DNA of 64,000 nucleotides. It comes from JAJDTQ01 sp963422385. GTDB lineage: Bacteria; Desulfobacterota; Binatia; UBA9968; JAJDTQ01. The DNA is taken from NCBI GenBank assembly GCA_963422385.1, contig OY729432.1, positions 1,798,001-1,862,000 on the forward strand, written 5' to 3'. Under the pieces are notes generated by a model. That model had not been told where the DNA came from. It saw nothing but the letters and a program-made list of their open reading frames with translations, and did not search any database. Shown here in pieces: positions 11,850 through 19,248 of the stretch (the stretch's first letter is position 1; the number at the start of each line of letters is the position of its first letter). Both the position numbers and the translations under genes were made by a program.

Positions 11850-13036
11850 CTCTGCGGGACCTCGCGCCGTGTCACGAGCCTCCGGCCCAAGGCTTGAAGC
11901 CGGCTCCTGACCGTGGCGTGCAACGGTGACGGTGATTCCCTCAGTGCCCTGATGAAGAGGTGGACGGAGATCAGCCCCACGAGGAGGTTGGGCAGCCACG
12001 GCCCCAGACCCGGCGGGATTTTCCCGTTTTCCGCCATCGCCGTGCCAACGGAGAGCAGGGCGTAGTAGGCGAACAGCCACGCCAGGCATGAGGCGACTCC
12101 GTGGGAACGCCCCGCCGACGGCCGGCGTGGTGTGAGGACCATGGCGGTCCCCAGCACGGCGAAGACCAGCGGCGCGAACGGGAAAGCGAATCTTCGATGG
12201 GTTTCCATGACTTCCGGTATGGCGCTCACCCCCCGCGCCGACTTCGACCGGATCGTTTCGCGCAGGCCCTCCAGCGACATGTCCTCGGGGCTCCGCCGCC
12301 CCGCCGCCCGTGGTGACAGGAGATGATCCAGCTCGAGTTGCAGGTTGTAGACGTTGAACGATGTCTGGCTGAAACCCGCGCGCTTCTTCCGCCGCTCATG
12401 GATCATGCCGTCGTACAACCTCAAGCCGATGGAGTTCGTGTCGGCAAGTAGCAGCGCGACCCGTGCGATGATAAGATTTTCGGCGTTGCGGTCTCTTTGG
12501 TCGACGATCAGGACGCCTTGAAAGGTGTTGCCCGGGGGGACGACCCTGTCGACGTAGATCAGCACGTCGGGGAAGACGTCGTTGAACACCTGCTCCTTGA
12601 GCAGCGATCCGGCACGGTTCCGGGCGATGGCGTAAAGCTCCTGCTTGACGGCGAGGTTGGCGGCGGGTCGAACGAAGACCGACAGGCCGAGGGTCAATAG
12701 CGATACCGCCAGTGCCACCAGACCCACCGGGATCAGGAAGTGGAACGGACCGACGCCGCACGCCTTCAAGGCCAGCGTTTCGTTGTCTCGCGAAAGGCGC
12801 CCGCAACCGTACAGAATTCCCAGCAGAAAGGCCATGGGCAGCGTCGTCTCCAGGAGAGTGGGCAGGATCAGTGCGAAGAGTCTCGCGATCTGGCCGGCCG
12901 GCGCGCCGCGGCTGACGACGAGCTCGATGAGCCGCACGATACGGCCGGTAAGGAATACGAGGGTGAAGGCGAAGAGTCCGACCAGGAAAGGCGGGATGAT
13001 CTGACCGGCTACATAGGCGCTCAAGGTCCGATGCAC
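11846..13036 (-). CDS. lptF: LPS export system permease LptF
   Basis: YjgP/YjgQ-family permease partnering LptG in LPS extraction. It starts with helices AYVAGQIIPPFLVGLFAF, then ETLPMAFLLGILYGCGRLSR and FHFLIPVGLVALAVSLLTLG, has a periplasmic domain, and ends with the membrane helices around FPFAPLVFAVLGTAMVLTPR and LLVGLISVHLFIRAL. I chose GTG 13036 (396 residues) because translation from there begins MHRTLSAYVAGQI; a TTG at 13072 is also in frame but would overlap the divergent rlmB. No Shine-Dalgarno settles it. Confidence 0.9.
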   Translation of the reverse strand: MHRTLSAYVAGQIIPPFLVGLFAFTLVFLTGRIVRLIELVVSRGAPAGQIARLFALILPTLLETTLPMAFLLGILYGCGRLSRDNETLALKACGVGPFHFLIPVGLVALAVSLLTLGLSVFVRPAANLAVKQELYAIARNRAGSLLKEQVFNDVFPDVLIYVDRVVPPGNTFQGVLIVDQRDRNAENLIIARVALLLADTNSIGLRLYDGMIHERRKKRAGFSQTSFNVYNLQLELDHLLSPRAAGRRSPEDMSLEGLRETIRSKSARGVSAIPEVMETHRRFAFPFAPLVFAVLGTAMVLTPRRPSAGRSHGVASCLAWLFAYYALLSVGTAMAENGKIPPGLGPWLPNLLVGLISVHLFIRALRESPSPLHATVRSRLQALGRRLVTRREVPQR

Positions 13037-13059
13037 ACCGGCAATGGTAGCTTTCTTTG

Positions 13060-13905
13060 ATGAAATCCTCAATCCGGCACGAGCATGGCGGCGGCCAACG
13101 AAAATCGGTGCTTGTCTACGGGATCCATCCGGTCCTGGAGAAACTCCGGGCGGCGCCCGGCGACGTCATTGAAGTGCTGATGCTCCCGGGCAGTCGCGGC
13201 CCCGCGCTGCGCAGGGTGGAGCAGACGGCCCGGCAGGAACGTTGCCGGGTTTCGGACATGGACGCCCGCGCGTTGGACGCCTTGACGCGAGGGGCAAGGC
13301 ACCAAGGGGTCGCCGCCCGGATAGCGCTGTTCGCCTACCGGTCGTTCGAGGCACTGCTTGCCGCGCCGTGTCCCGTTGCCGATGACTGCGTGCTCTTTCT
13401 GGACGGGGTTGTGGACCCCCGGAACCTGGGCGGCGTCCTGCGCACATGCGAGGCCATGGGGGTCGGCCGCATCGTCATTCCGAAGGACCGCGCCGCCGGG
13501 GTTACCGGGGCCGTCATCAAAGCCTCCGCAGGGGCTTCCCATCACGTGGACCTCTACCGTATCGCGAACCTTTCTCGCGGACTCACGGCGCTACGGGATC
13601 GGGGCTACTGGGTGGTCGGGCTCGATGCCCGGGCGGAGAACCGGGCTTGCGACCTGGCCTATCCGGAAAAGGTGGCCGTGGTCATGGGTGGGGAGGAGCG
13701 GGGTATCAGGCCGTTGATCCGGCGGAGTTGCGACTATCTGGTTTCCATTCCCATGCACGGCCGGGTCGCTTCGTTGAACGTAGGCGTGGCCTGGGGCATG
13801 TTCGTTTACGAGTTGACGAGGCAACGAATTTCCGCAGTTCCACACCGGCCCCGAGTGCATTCCAGTACGGAAGTGAGCCCGAGGCGGGGGAGGGAGAACC
13901 CGTAG
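13060..13905 (+). CDS. rlmB: 23S rRNA (guanosine-2'-O-)-methyltransferase, RlmB/TrmH type
   Basis: SpoU-family SPOUT enzyme that 2'-O-methylates a structured RNA, most likely G2251 of 23S rRNA. The N-terminal substrate-binding domain contains VLVYGIHPVLEKL. The methyltransferase knot has the family motifs: FLDGVVDPRNLGGVLRTCEA (motif 1), VAVVMGGEERGI (motif 2) and IPMHGRVASLNVGVAWGMF (motif 3). From ATG 13060 it has 281 residues with a charged N-terminal extension; GTG 13108 would give a conventional length. It is divergent from lptF, with starts only about 25 nt apart, so promoters must overlap coding sequence. Confidence 0.88.
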   Translation: MKSSIRHEHGGGQRKSVLVYGIHPVLEKLRAAPGDVIEVLMLPGSRGPALRRVEQTARQERCRVSDMDARALDALTRGARHQGVAARIALFAYRSFEALLAAPCPVADDCVLFLDGVVDPRNLGGVLRTCEAMGVGRIVIPKDRAAGVTGAVIKASAGASHHVDLYRIANLSRGLTALRDRGYWVVGLDARAENRACDLAYPEKVAVVMGGEERGIRPLIRRSCDYLVSIPMHGRVASLNVGVAWGMFVYELTRQRISAVPHRPRVHSSTEVSPRRGRENP

Positions 13906-14015
13906 GCCGATAGTCAGGGATGCGGTGGCCGGGGAAGCCCCGGCGTCGTACCGGCGCCCGAGGTAGGCGGCCAAGCGGCGTCATCAGGGGCTCTCCGGCA
14001 TCAAGGCGGTGGTGG

Positions 14016-14387
14016 TCATGGGTGTGTCCTCTCCGGGACAGACTCCTGGGGCCGGTATCCCTTCAGTGCGGCTTCGAGCACCGTGCCTTGGCGTTCGAGT
14101 GCGGCCCCTTGACGTTCGAGCGCCGTACCCTGGCGTTCGAGTGCGGCTTCGAGTGCGGCCCCTTGGCGTTCGAGCGCCGTACCTTGGCGTTCGAGGCCAT
14201 GGATCAACGCTTCGAGCGCCGTCATGGCTTCGCGGTGGCGGGCATCCTCGCGGGCGGCCCGGACGTCTTGTGCCCGCGTCATGCCCCGGATTCCCCAAGC
14301 GACAATCCCGACCTGTGCGGCCCCGACAATGGCGGCGACAACCGGTCCGGCGATGGTGGCGACGGCAACGGCGGTTTCGAGTGTTAT
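14016..14387 (-). CDS. Small membrane/coiled-coil protein with apparent ATA start
   Basis: Not a recognised family. Read from ATA 14387-14385 the product is 123 residues: TLETAVAVATIAGPVV and AAIVGAAQVGIVAWGIRG form one hydrophobic segment, followed by a charged helix (AQDVRAAREDARHREAM) and a heptad tract of LERQGTA/LERQGAA units predicting a coiled coil. GGAAAGGGG ends 6 nt before the ATA, exactly where a Shine-Dalgarno should be. No ATG, GTG or TTG is in frame until the ATG at residue 37, which would delete the membrane segment. An ATG at 14471 overlaps the promoter -35 box and cannot be the start. Either ATA is used or the gene lost its ATG. Confidence 0.6.
   Translation of the reverse strand: MTLETAVAVATIAGPVVAAIVGAAQVGIVAWGIRGMTRAQDVRAAREDARHREAMTALEALIHGLERQGTALERQGAALEAALERQGTALERQGAALERQGTVLEAALKGYRPQESVPERTHP
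14071..14195. repeat. Tandem 21-bp heptad-coding repeats
   Basis: Repeating units of 21 bp, containing CGTTCGAGYGCSG and CCTTGR on the plus strand, encode LERQGxA heptads on the minus strand. Two 12-bp partial units (LEAA) interrupt the series. The units are highly similar at DNA level, indicating recent expansion by slippage or recombination. They lack spacers of constant length and are not a CRISPR array. Confidence 0.8.
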
Positions 14388-14419
14388 GGCGTTCCCCTTT
14401 CCTCGGTGCGTGTTGTTTC

Positions 14420-14452
14420 CGATAGGGGTTATGGAAGGTCGATAGGGATTAT
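14420..14452 (-). promoter_or_regulatory. Two 13-bp direct repeats, operator-like
   Basis: ATAATCCCTATCG (14452-14440) and ATAACCCCTATCG (14432-14420) differ at one base and start exactly 20 nt apart, about two helical turns. The first overlaps the -10 box of the promoter below and the second lies just downstream of the expected start site. This is a placement typical of repressor sites; no regulator is identified. Confidence 0.45.
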
Positions 14453-14476
14453 CGAAAGTAACGGCGGGCATGTCAA
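14448..14476 (-). promoter_or_regulatory. Near-consensus sigma-70 promoter
   Basis: On the minus strand TTGACA (14476-14471), a 17-nt spacer, and GATAAT (14453-14448). Initiation near 14441 gives a leader of about 54 nt to the ATA start of the coiled-coil protein. This is the strongest promoter match in the window apart from the groESL one. The rest of the gap 14477-14585 shows nothing. Confidence 0.75.
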
Positions 14477-14585
14477 GACATGTGAGCCTCTGCTGTCAGG
14501 GCGATTTTATTGCTCGTTCGGCGGGTAGGGGAAGCGGCATGGTTTGATCCGAGGGCTGCCCAGTCCCGGTCGACAACGCGACCCG

Positions 14586-14615
14586 TTGACATTCCCTCTG
14601 ACAAATGCTTAAAAT
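14586..14615 (+). promoter_or_regulatory. Promoter for the tRNA-tuf operon
   Basis: TTGACA at 14586-14591, an 18-nt spacer, and TAAAAT at 14610-14615. It would start transcription about 85 nt upstream of the first tRNA and could drive the tRNA-Thr-Tyr-Gly-Thr-tuf transcript. No other obvious promoter is visible before 14707. Confidence 0.6.
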
Positions 14616-14706
14616 CTCGGGAATCTGTAGCCAGCTTGTGCCCTGTTTCCGGAATGAGGGACAGGATAAGTGTGGCTTTTTGTTCTTGGGCGTAAGGCGC
14701 TGATCC

Positions 14707-14781
14707 GCTGGCGTAGCTCAACGGTAGAGCAGCTGATTTGTAATCAGCAGGTTGTAGGTTCAAATCCTATCGCCAGCTCCA
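14707..14781 (+). tRNA. tRNA-Thr (anticodon UGU)
   Basis: Acceptor GCTGGCG pairs with CGCCAGC, anticodon loop TTTGTAA gives UGU, and the T-arm has GGTTCAAATCC. Discriminator T14778 is followed by encoded CCA. It is the first gene of the tRNA cluster preceding tuf, matching the order thrU-tyrU-glyT-thrT-tufB of E. coli. Confidence 0.96.
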
Positions 14782-14826
14782 CGTGAGCCCGTCCGGTCCG
14801 CGCAAGAACTCGAGGAATCGAATCGG

Positions 14827-14912
14827 GGAGAGGTTCCCGAGTGGACAAAGGGAGCAGACTGTAAATCTGCCGCCGATCGGCTTCGGAGGTTCGAATCCTC
14901 CCCTCTCCACCA
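14827..14912 (+). tRNA. tRNA-Tyr (anticodon GUA)
   Basis: A class II tRNA of 86 nt including CCA. Acceptor GGAGAGG pairs with CCTCTCC, anticodon loop CTGTAAA gives GUA, and a long variable arm (CCGATCGGCTTCGG region) precedes the GGTTCGAATCC T-arm. CCA is encoded at 14910-14912. Confidence 0.96.
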
Positions 14913-14951
14913 TCAGTTGCAGGACTCTCGAGTTGAAGGAGTCATTTTTTT

Positions 14952-15028
14952 GCGGGAATAGCTCAGTTGGCTAGAGCACGAGCCTTCCAAGCTCGGGGTC
15001 GCGGGTTCGAATCCCGTTTCCCGCTCCA
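14952..15028 (+). tRNA. tRNA-Gly (anticodon UCC)
   Basis: Acceptor GCGGGAA pairs with TTCCCGC, anticodon loop CTTCCAA gives UCC, and the T-arm reads GGGTTCGAATCCC. CCA is encoded at 15026-15028. It is third in the four-tRNA cluster. Confidence 0.96.
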
Positions 15029-15099
15029 CTAGTCCGTGCGAAGTGGCCCGTTTGGCGTAAACCGCCGGTGGCGGCCGCCTTCCGTCACGTGACCCCCAT

Positions 15100-15172
15100 G
15101 CCCAGGTAGCTCAGTCGGTAGAGCACGTCCTTGGTAAGGACGAGGTCGGCGGTTCAAGCCCGCTCCTGGGCT
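15100..15172 (+). tRNA. tRNA-Thr (anticodon GGU)
   Basis: Acceptor GCCCAGG pairs with CCTGGGC, anticodon loop TTGGTAA gives GGU, and the T-arm reads CGGTTCAAGCCCG. The discriminator is T15172 and CCA is not encoded, unlike the three tRNAs before it. tuf starts 54 nt downstream. Confidence 0.95.
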
Positions 15173-15226
15173 TTGCCTGTTAGCGAGAGATTGAATCAAT
15201 CTGCGTGATATCCACAGGAGGAGAAG

Positions 15227-16417
15227 ATGAGCAAGGCAAAATTCGAGCGCACGAAACCACATCTCAACATCGGCACCATCGGCCACGTCGATCACGGCAA
15301 GACGACGTTGACGGCGGCCATCACGAAGGTGCTGGCGGAGAAGGGATCTGCAGACTTCGTGCCGTTTGACCAGATCGACAAGGCACCGGAAGAGCGGGAG
15401 CGGGGAGTCACCATCAACATCGCGCACGTTGAGTACCAGACGGACAAGCGGCATTACGCCCACGTGGACTGCCCCGGACACGCGGACTACGTGAAGAACA
15501 TGATCACCGGCGCCGCCCAGATGGACGGCGCGATCCTGGTGGTGTCCGCGGCTGACGGACCCATGCCGCAGACCCGTGAGCATATCCTGCTGGCACGGCA
15601 GGTGGGCGTTCCCTCCATCGTGGTCTATCTCAACAAGGCGGACATGGTGGACGATGCCGAGCTGCTGGAGCTGGTGGAGCTGGAGGTGAGGGAGTTGCTG
15701 TCCAAGTATCAGTTCCCGGGCGACGACATTCCCGTCATCACCGGCAGCGCCCTGAAGGCTCTGGAAGGCGAGTCGGGCGAGCTGGGCACCGACTCGATAA
15801 TCCGGTTGATGGATGCCGTGGACAGCTACGTCCCCGATCCGCTCAGAGATGTGGACAAGCCGTTCATCATGCCGGTAGAGGACGTTTTCACCATCAGCGG
15901 CCGGGGCACCGTGGTGACCGGTCGCGTGGAGCGGGGAATCCTCCATGTCGGCGACGAGGTCGAGATCGTCGGCTTGAAGGAAACCCGGAAGACGGTGGCC
16001 ACCGGGGTCGAGATGTTCCGCAAGCTGCTCGACGAAGGGCAGGCCGGCGACAACATCGGCGTCCTCCTGAGGGGCATCAAGCGCGAGGAGGTGGAGCGGG
16101 GGCAGGTTATCGCGAAGCCCAGGACGGTCACGCCGCATACGAAATTCAAGGCCGAGGCGTACATTCTGACCAAGGAAGAGGGCGGCCGCCATACGCCGTT
16201 CTTCAACGGCTATCGGCCGCAGTTCTATTTTCGCACGACCGACGTGACCGGTGTCGCCACGCTGCCCGAGGGTACGGAGATGATCATGCCGGGCGACAAC
16301 ATTCACATCGACGTGGACCTCATCACCCCCATCGCCATGGATGACGGGCTGCGCTTCGCCATCAGGGAAGGCGGTCGCACCGTGGGCGCGGGGGTCGTTA
16401 CCGAGATCGTCCAATAG
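15227..16417 (+). CDS. tuf: Elongation factor Tu
   Basis: GTPase that delivers aminoacyl-tRNA to the ribosomal A site. G-domain motifs are intact: GHVDHGKT at 19-26, the switch II segment DCPGHADY, and NKAD. Domains II and III follow, ending GAGVVTEIVQ; total 396 residues. The start is preceded by AGGAGGAG. It sits in the tufB-type location after four tRNAs. The usual tufA position, between fusA and rpsJ, is empty, so this may be the only copy or the second may be elsewhere. Confidence 0.98.
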   Translation: MSKAKFERTKPHLNIGTIGHVDHGKTTLTAAITKVLAEKGSADFVPFDQIDKAPEERERGVTINIAHVEYQTDKRHYAHVDCPGHADYVKNMITGAAQMDGAILVVSAADGPMPQTREHILLARQVGVPSIVVYLNKADMVDDAELLELVELEVRELLSKYQFPGDDIPVITGSALKALEGESGELGTDSIIRLMDAVDSYVPDPLRDVDKPFIMPVEDVFTISGRGTVVTGRVERGILHVGDEVEIVGLKETRKTVATGVEMFRKLLDEGQAGDNIGVLLRGIKREEVERGQVIAKPRTVTPHTKFKAEAYILTKEEGGRHTPFFNGYRPQFYFRTTDVTGVATLPEGTEMIMPGDNIHIDVDLITPIAMDDGLRFAIREGGRTVGAGVVTEIVQ

Positions 16418-16430
16418 GCGGAGGTGAAAG

Positions 16431-16583
16431 ATGCGTGACTTGGTGGGACTCGCCTGTGACCGTTGTAAGCGCAAGAACTACACCACGACCAAGAACAAGA
16501 AGAGAACCACGGACAAGCTCGAGTTCAAGAAATTCTGCGCCAGTTGTCGTACCCACACGGCGCACAAGGAAATCCGGGTCTGA
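16431..16583 (+). CDS. rpmG: 50S ribosomal protein L33
   Basis: Fifty residues, starting MRDLVGLACDRCKRKNY and ending HTAHKEIRV. It keeps both CxxC pairs (CDRC, CASC), so it is the zinc-binding C+ form of L33. GGAGG lies upstream of ATG 16431, 13 nt after the tuf stop. The position tuf-rpmG-tRNA-Trp-secE-nusG is conserved in many bacteria. Confidence 0.96.
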   Translation: MRDLVGLACDRCKRKNYTTTKNKKRTTDKLEFKKFCASCRTHTAHKEIRV

Positions 16584-16595
16584 GTCAACGGGACC

Positions 16596-16672
16596 GGGTC
16601 AGTAGCTCCAATTGGTAGAGCACCGGACTCCAAATCCGGCTGTTGCAGGTTCGAGTCCTGCCTGACCCGCCA
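16596..16672 (+). tRNA. tRNA-Trp (anticodon CCA)
   Basis: Acceptor GGGTCAG pairs with CTGACCC, anticodon loop CTCCAAA gives CCA, and the T-arm reads CAGGTTCGAGTCCTG. The 3' CCA is encoded at 16670-16672. It lies between rpmG and secE and must be processed out of their shared transcript. Confidence 0.96.
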
Positions 16673-16686
16673 TCTCATCGCACGCG

Positions 16687-16899
16687 ATGGAGAAACTGAC
16701 TGATTCGTTCGCCTCCGTGGGGCGGCTGACCGACTTCGTTCGGGAAGCGTGGCAGGAGCTGAAGAGGGTTCACTGGCCCACGAAGAGGGAGACCTACGCG
16801 GCAACGGGCGTTGTCGTGGTGGTGGTGATTTTCTTCGCGGTCTATCTCGGGTTGGTCGATATCCTGCTCTCCTACGCGAGACAGTGGCTGTTGCGTTGA
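16687..16899 (+). CDS. secE: Preprotein translocase subunit SecE
   Basis: Essential small clamp of the SecYEG channel. Seventy residues in the single-helix short form: an amphipathic FVREAWQELKRVHWPTKRE segment, the diagnostic SecE motif, precedes one membrane helix (VVVVVIFFAVYLGLVDILL). nusG follows 16 nt later, the near-universal secE-nusG pairing. Confidence 0.96.
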   Translation: MEKLTDSFASVGRLTDFVREAWQELKRVHWPTKRETYAATGVVVVVVIFFAVYLGLVDILLSYARQWLLR

Positions 16900-16915
16900 T
16901 GTGACCGGGTGTTCA

Positions 16916-17449
16916 ATGGCAAAGAACTGGTACGTCGTCCACACATTCGCGGGGTTCGAGCACAAGGCCAAGGCTGCTCTCGAGGAGAGGATCAAGGCGT
17001 TGAAAGGCGCCGGCGACCGGTTCGGCGAAATTCTCGTGCCGGCCGAAAAGGTTGTCGAGTTGGTCAAGGGAAAGAAGCGGACCTCCTCCAGGAAATTCTT
17101 CCCCGGATACATCCTGGTTCAAATGGAGATGGACGACGAGACGTGGCACGTCGTCAAGTCCACTCCCAAGGTGACCGGGTTTGTCGGAGGCACCACGCAG
17201 CCGCCGTGGGTGAGTGACGAGGAGGTGCGTGAGATCACCCATCAGATGGAGGAGGGCGCGGTACGGCCGCGGCCCCGGGTGGTCTTCTCGGTGGGGGAAA
17301 GCATCAAGGTTGTCGACGGACCTTTCTCCGAGTTCAACGGTGTGGTCGAGGAAGTGAAGCCCGACAAGGGCAAGTTGCGGGTGCTGATCAGCATCTTTGG
17401 CCGGGCGACCCCGGTGGAGCTGGAGTTCATTCAGGTAGAGCGGAGCTAG
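16916..17449 (+). CDS. nusG: Transcription termination/antitermination factor NusG
   Basis: Binds the RNA polymerase clamp and couples transcription to ribosomes or Rho. The N-terminal NGN domain begins KNWYVVHTFAGFEHKAK and contains RKFFPGYILVQM. The C-terminal KOW domain is around GESIKVVDGPFSEFNGVVEE. ATG 16916 gives 177 residues and the conserved start; an in-frame ATG at 16901 would add five residues. It is spaced 3 nt from rplK. Confidence 0.97.
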   Translation: MAKNWYVVHTFAGFEHKAKAALEERIKALKGAGDRFGEILVPAEKVVELVKGKKRTSSRKFFPGYILVQMEMDDETWHVVKSTPKVTGFVGGTTQPPWVSDEEVREITHQMEEGAVRPRPRVVFSVGESIKVVDGPFSEFNGVVEEVKPDKGKLRVLISIFGRATPVELEFIQVERS

Positions 17450-17452
17450 GCC

Positions 17453-17875
17453 ATGGCCAAAAAGGTGATCGGCGAGATCAAGTTGCAGATACCGGCAGGA
17501 GCGGCGAATCCCAGCCCTCCGGTAGGCCCGGCCCTGGGGCAACGGGGCGTGAACATCATGGAGTTCTGCAAGGCGTTCAATGCGGCCACGCAGACGGAGC
17601 AGGGCATGATCATCCCCGTCGTCATCACGGTCTACGCCGACCGCACCTTCAGCTTCATCACCAAGACCCCTCCGGCGGCGGTATTGCTGAAGAAGGCGGC
17701 CGGACTCGACAAGGGCTCAAGTGAGCCCGGCAAGGAAACGAAGGGCGAGGTGACAAAGGCGCAGGTTCAGGAGATCGCCCGGATCAAGATGCCTGATTTG
17801 ACCAGCGCCAGCATCGAGGCGGCGGTCAAGACCGTCGAAGGGACTGCTCGGAGTCTCGGACTCAAGGTTGTCTGA
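17453..17875 (+). CDS. rplK: 50S ribosomal protein L11
   Basis: Component of the GTPase-associated centre that binds 23S rRNA near helices 43-44. The translation has the proline-rich AGAANPSPPVGPALGQRGVN segment followed by MEFCKAFN, and the C-terminal rRNA-binding domain with MPDLTSASIEAAVKTVEGTA. It has 140 residues, about the normal length, and is first of the rplKAJL group. Confidence 0.98.
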   Translation: MAKKVIGEIKLQIPAGAANPSPPVGPALGQRGVNIMEFCKAFNAATQTEQGMIIPVVITVYADRTFSFITKTPPAAVLLKKAAGLDKGSSEPGKETKGEVTKAQVQEIARIKMPDLTSASIEAAVKTVEGTARSLGLKVV

Positions 17876-17892
17876 TCGGACCGGGGGCTGCA

Positions 17893-18597
17893 ATGAGAGC
17901 GAAGGGTAGAAAGTATCAGGGTGTCGCCGACAAGCTGGACCGGACCCGCAGGTATCCGCTGGACGAGGGGATACGGATGGTCAAGGAAACGGCGACGGCG
18001 AAATTCGATGAGACCGTCGAATTGTCCGTCCGGCTCGGGGTGGATCCGCGCCGGGCCGACCAGAACATTCGCGGCGCGGTGGGGCTGCCCCACGGACTCG
18101 GCAAACCCGTCAGGGTCCTTGCCTTCGCCAGGGGTGAGAAGGAAAGGGAGGCCGAGGAAGCGGGGGCCGAGTTCGTCGGCAACGATGAGTTGATCAAGAA
18201 GATCACCGACGGTTGGCTCGATTTCGACAAGGTGGTGGCCACCCCCGACATGATGGGATCGGTGGGCCGCATCGGCAAGATCCTCGGGCCCCGCGGACTG
18301 ATGCCGAACCCCCGTTCCGGGACCGTCGCCGCAGAAATCGGCAAGGCGGTCAAGGAGATCAAGGCGGGGCGGCTGGAGTATCGGGTGGACAAGGCCGGTA
18401 TCGTTCATCTGCCCATCGGCAAGGTGTCATTCGAAGCCGACGCGCTTCTGGACAACGCAAGGGCGGTGGTCGGCGCGTTGATGCGGGCCAAGCCCGCCGC
18501 CGCCAAGGGCGCCTACATCAGGAGCGTGGCCGTGGCCGCTACCATGGGGCCGGGGATCAGGATCGATCCCGCCGAAGTCCGGGTCATGGCGGTTTGA
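17893..18597 (+). CDS. rplA: 50S ribosomal protein L1
   Basis: Forms the mobile L1 stalk that handles E-site tRNA; in many bacteria it also represses its own operon by binding mRNA. Signatures VLAFARGEKEREAEEAGA, the GPRGLMPNPRSGTV motif and the C-terminal RSVAVAATMGPGI are present. It has 234 residues, typical length. Start ATG 17893 has GGGGG 6 nt upstream. Confidence 0.98.
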   Translation: MRAKGRKYQGVADKLDRTRRYPLDEGIRMVKETATAKFDETVELSVRLGVDPRRADQNIRGAVGLPHGLGKPVRVLAFARGEKEREAEEAGAEFVGNDELIKKITDGWLDFDKVVATPDMMGSVGRIGKILGPRGLMPNPRSGTVAAEIGKAVKEIKAGRLEYRVDKAGIVHLPIGKVSFEADALLDNARAVVGALMRAKPAAAKGAYIRSVAVAATMGPGIRIDPAEVRVMAV

Positions 18598-18626
18598 GCC
18601 ATCCCCGGCGTTGATTGGAGAGCAGC

Positions 18627-19142
18627 GTGGATCGTCAGGAAAAATCGGCAGTCGTCGGTGAGTTCCAGGGCAAGTTCAGGACCGCCATCATGGCGGTGGT
18701 GACCGACTATCGAGGGCTGTCCGTCGGCAAGATGACACAGCTTCGTTGTGACGTTCGTGAGGCGGCCGGCGAGTACAAGATCGCCAAGAACAACTTGGTC
18801 CGGCTGGCCATACGGGACACGTCGTATCAGGCGCTCGAAGACTTCATGACCGGGCCCAACGGCTGGGTGTTCGCCTACGACGACCCGGTGAGTCTCTCGA
18901 AGGCCCTGATCAGGTTTGCGGACCAGAACGCGGCGTTGACCATCAAGGGAGCGGTTCTGGACGGGGCGTTGCTCGAACCGGCCCAGGTCAAGGGATTGGC
19001 CAGCTTGCCGAGCTTGCCGGAGTTGCAGGCGCAGGTGCTTTCGCTGATGCAGGCCCCAGCCAGCCGCTTGTTGCAGACCGTCCAGGCGCCGGGAGGTCAG
19101 TTGGTGCGGTTGCTGGAGGCGTACAGGGAGAGCAAGGCGTAG
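18627..19142 (+). CDS. rplJ: 50S ribosomal protein L10
   Basis: Anchors L7/L12 dimers at the stalk base. GTG 18627 was chosen because GGAG stands 6 nt upstream and the product begins MDRQEKSAVVGEF; TTG 18615 is in frame but lacks a site. The N-terminal rRNA-binding domain contains YRGLSVGKMTQLR and KIAKNNLVRLAI; the C-terminal helix binds L12. It has 171 residues. The TAG stop is contributed by the GTAGGGACGGG repeat, and the usual short gap to rplL is enlarged to 106 nt. Confidence 0.97.
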   Translation: MDRQEKSAVVGEFQGKFRTAIMAVVTDYRGLSVGKMTQLRCDVREAAGEYKIAKNNLVRLAIRDTSYQALEDFMTGPNGWVFAYDDPVSLSKALIRFADQNAALTIKGAVLDGALLEPAQVKGLASLPSLPELQAQVLSLMQAPASRLLQTVQAPGGQLVRLLEAYRESKA

Positions 19143-19166
19143 GGACGGGTTTCCAACCCGCCCGTG
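19139..19166. repeat. GC-rich palindromic repeat at rplJ stop
   Basis: Arms GTAGGGACGGG and CCCGCCCGTG flank a TTTCCAA centre. Bases 2-4 of the element are the rplJ TAG. It lies between rplJ and rplL; the rest of that gap (19167-19248) shows only the rplL ribosome site AAGGGAGAG. Confidence 0.75.
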
Positions 19167-19248
19167 CTCCCGCCTCGGCAGGCAGGTGCGACAAGGGCAA
19201 CAAGGTTTCGGGAAACCGGATATTTGCAGTTGAAGGGAGAGTTCGCCA

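Noticed and set aside
13925..13965. Terminator after rlmB at GCCGGGG-AAG-CCCCGGC
   Set aside because: A stable hairpin but no T tract follows on either strand.
14071..14195. CRISPR array
   Set aside because: Units are contiguous, coding and lack unique spacers; no cas genes are in the window.
13920..14528. Plus-strand frame with repeated LAFE/FERR motifs
   Set aside because: It is the shadow of the heptad repeats of the minus-strand coiled-coil gene; the promoter and ribosome site are on the minus strand.
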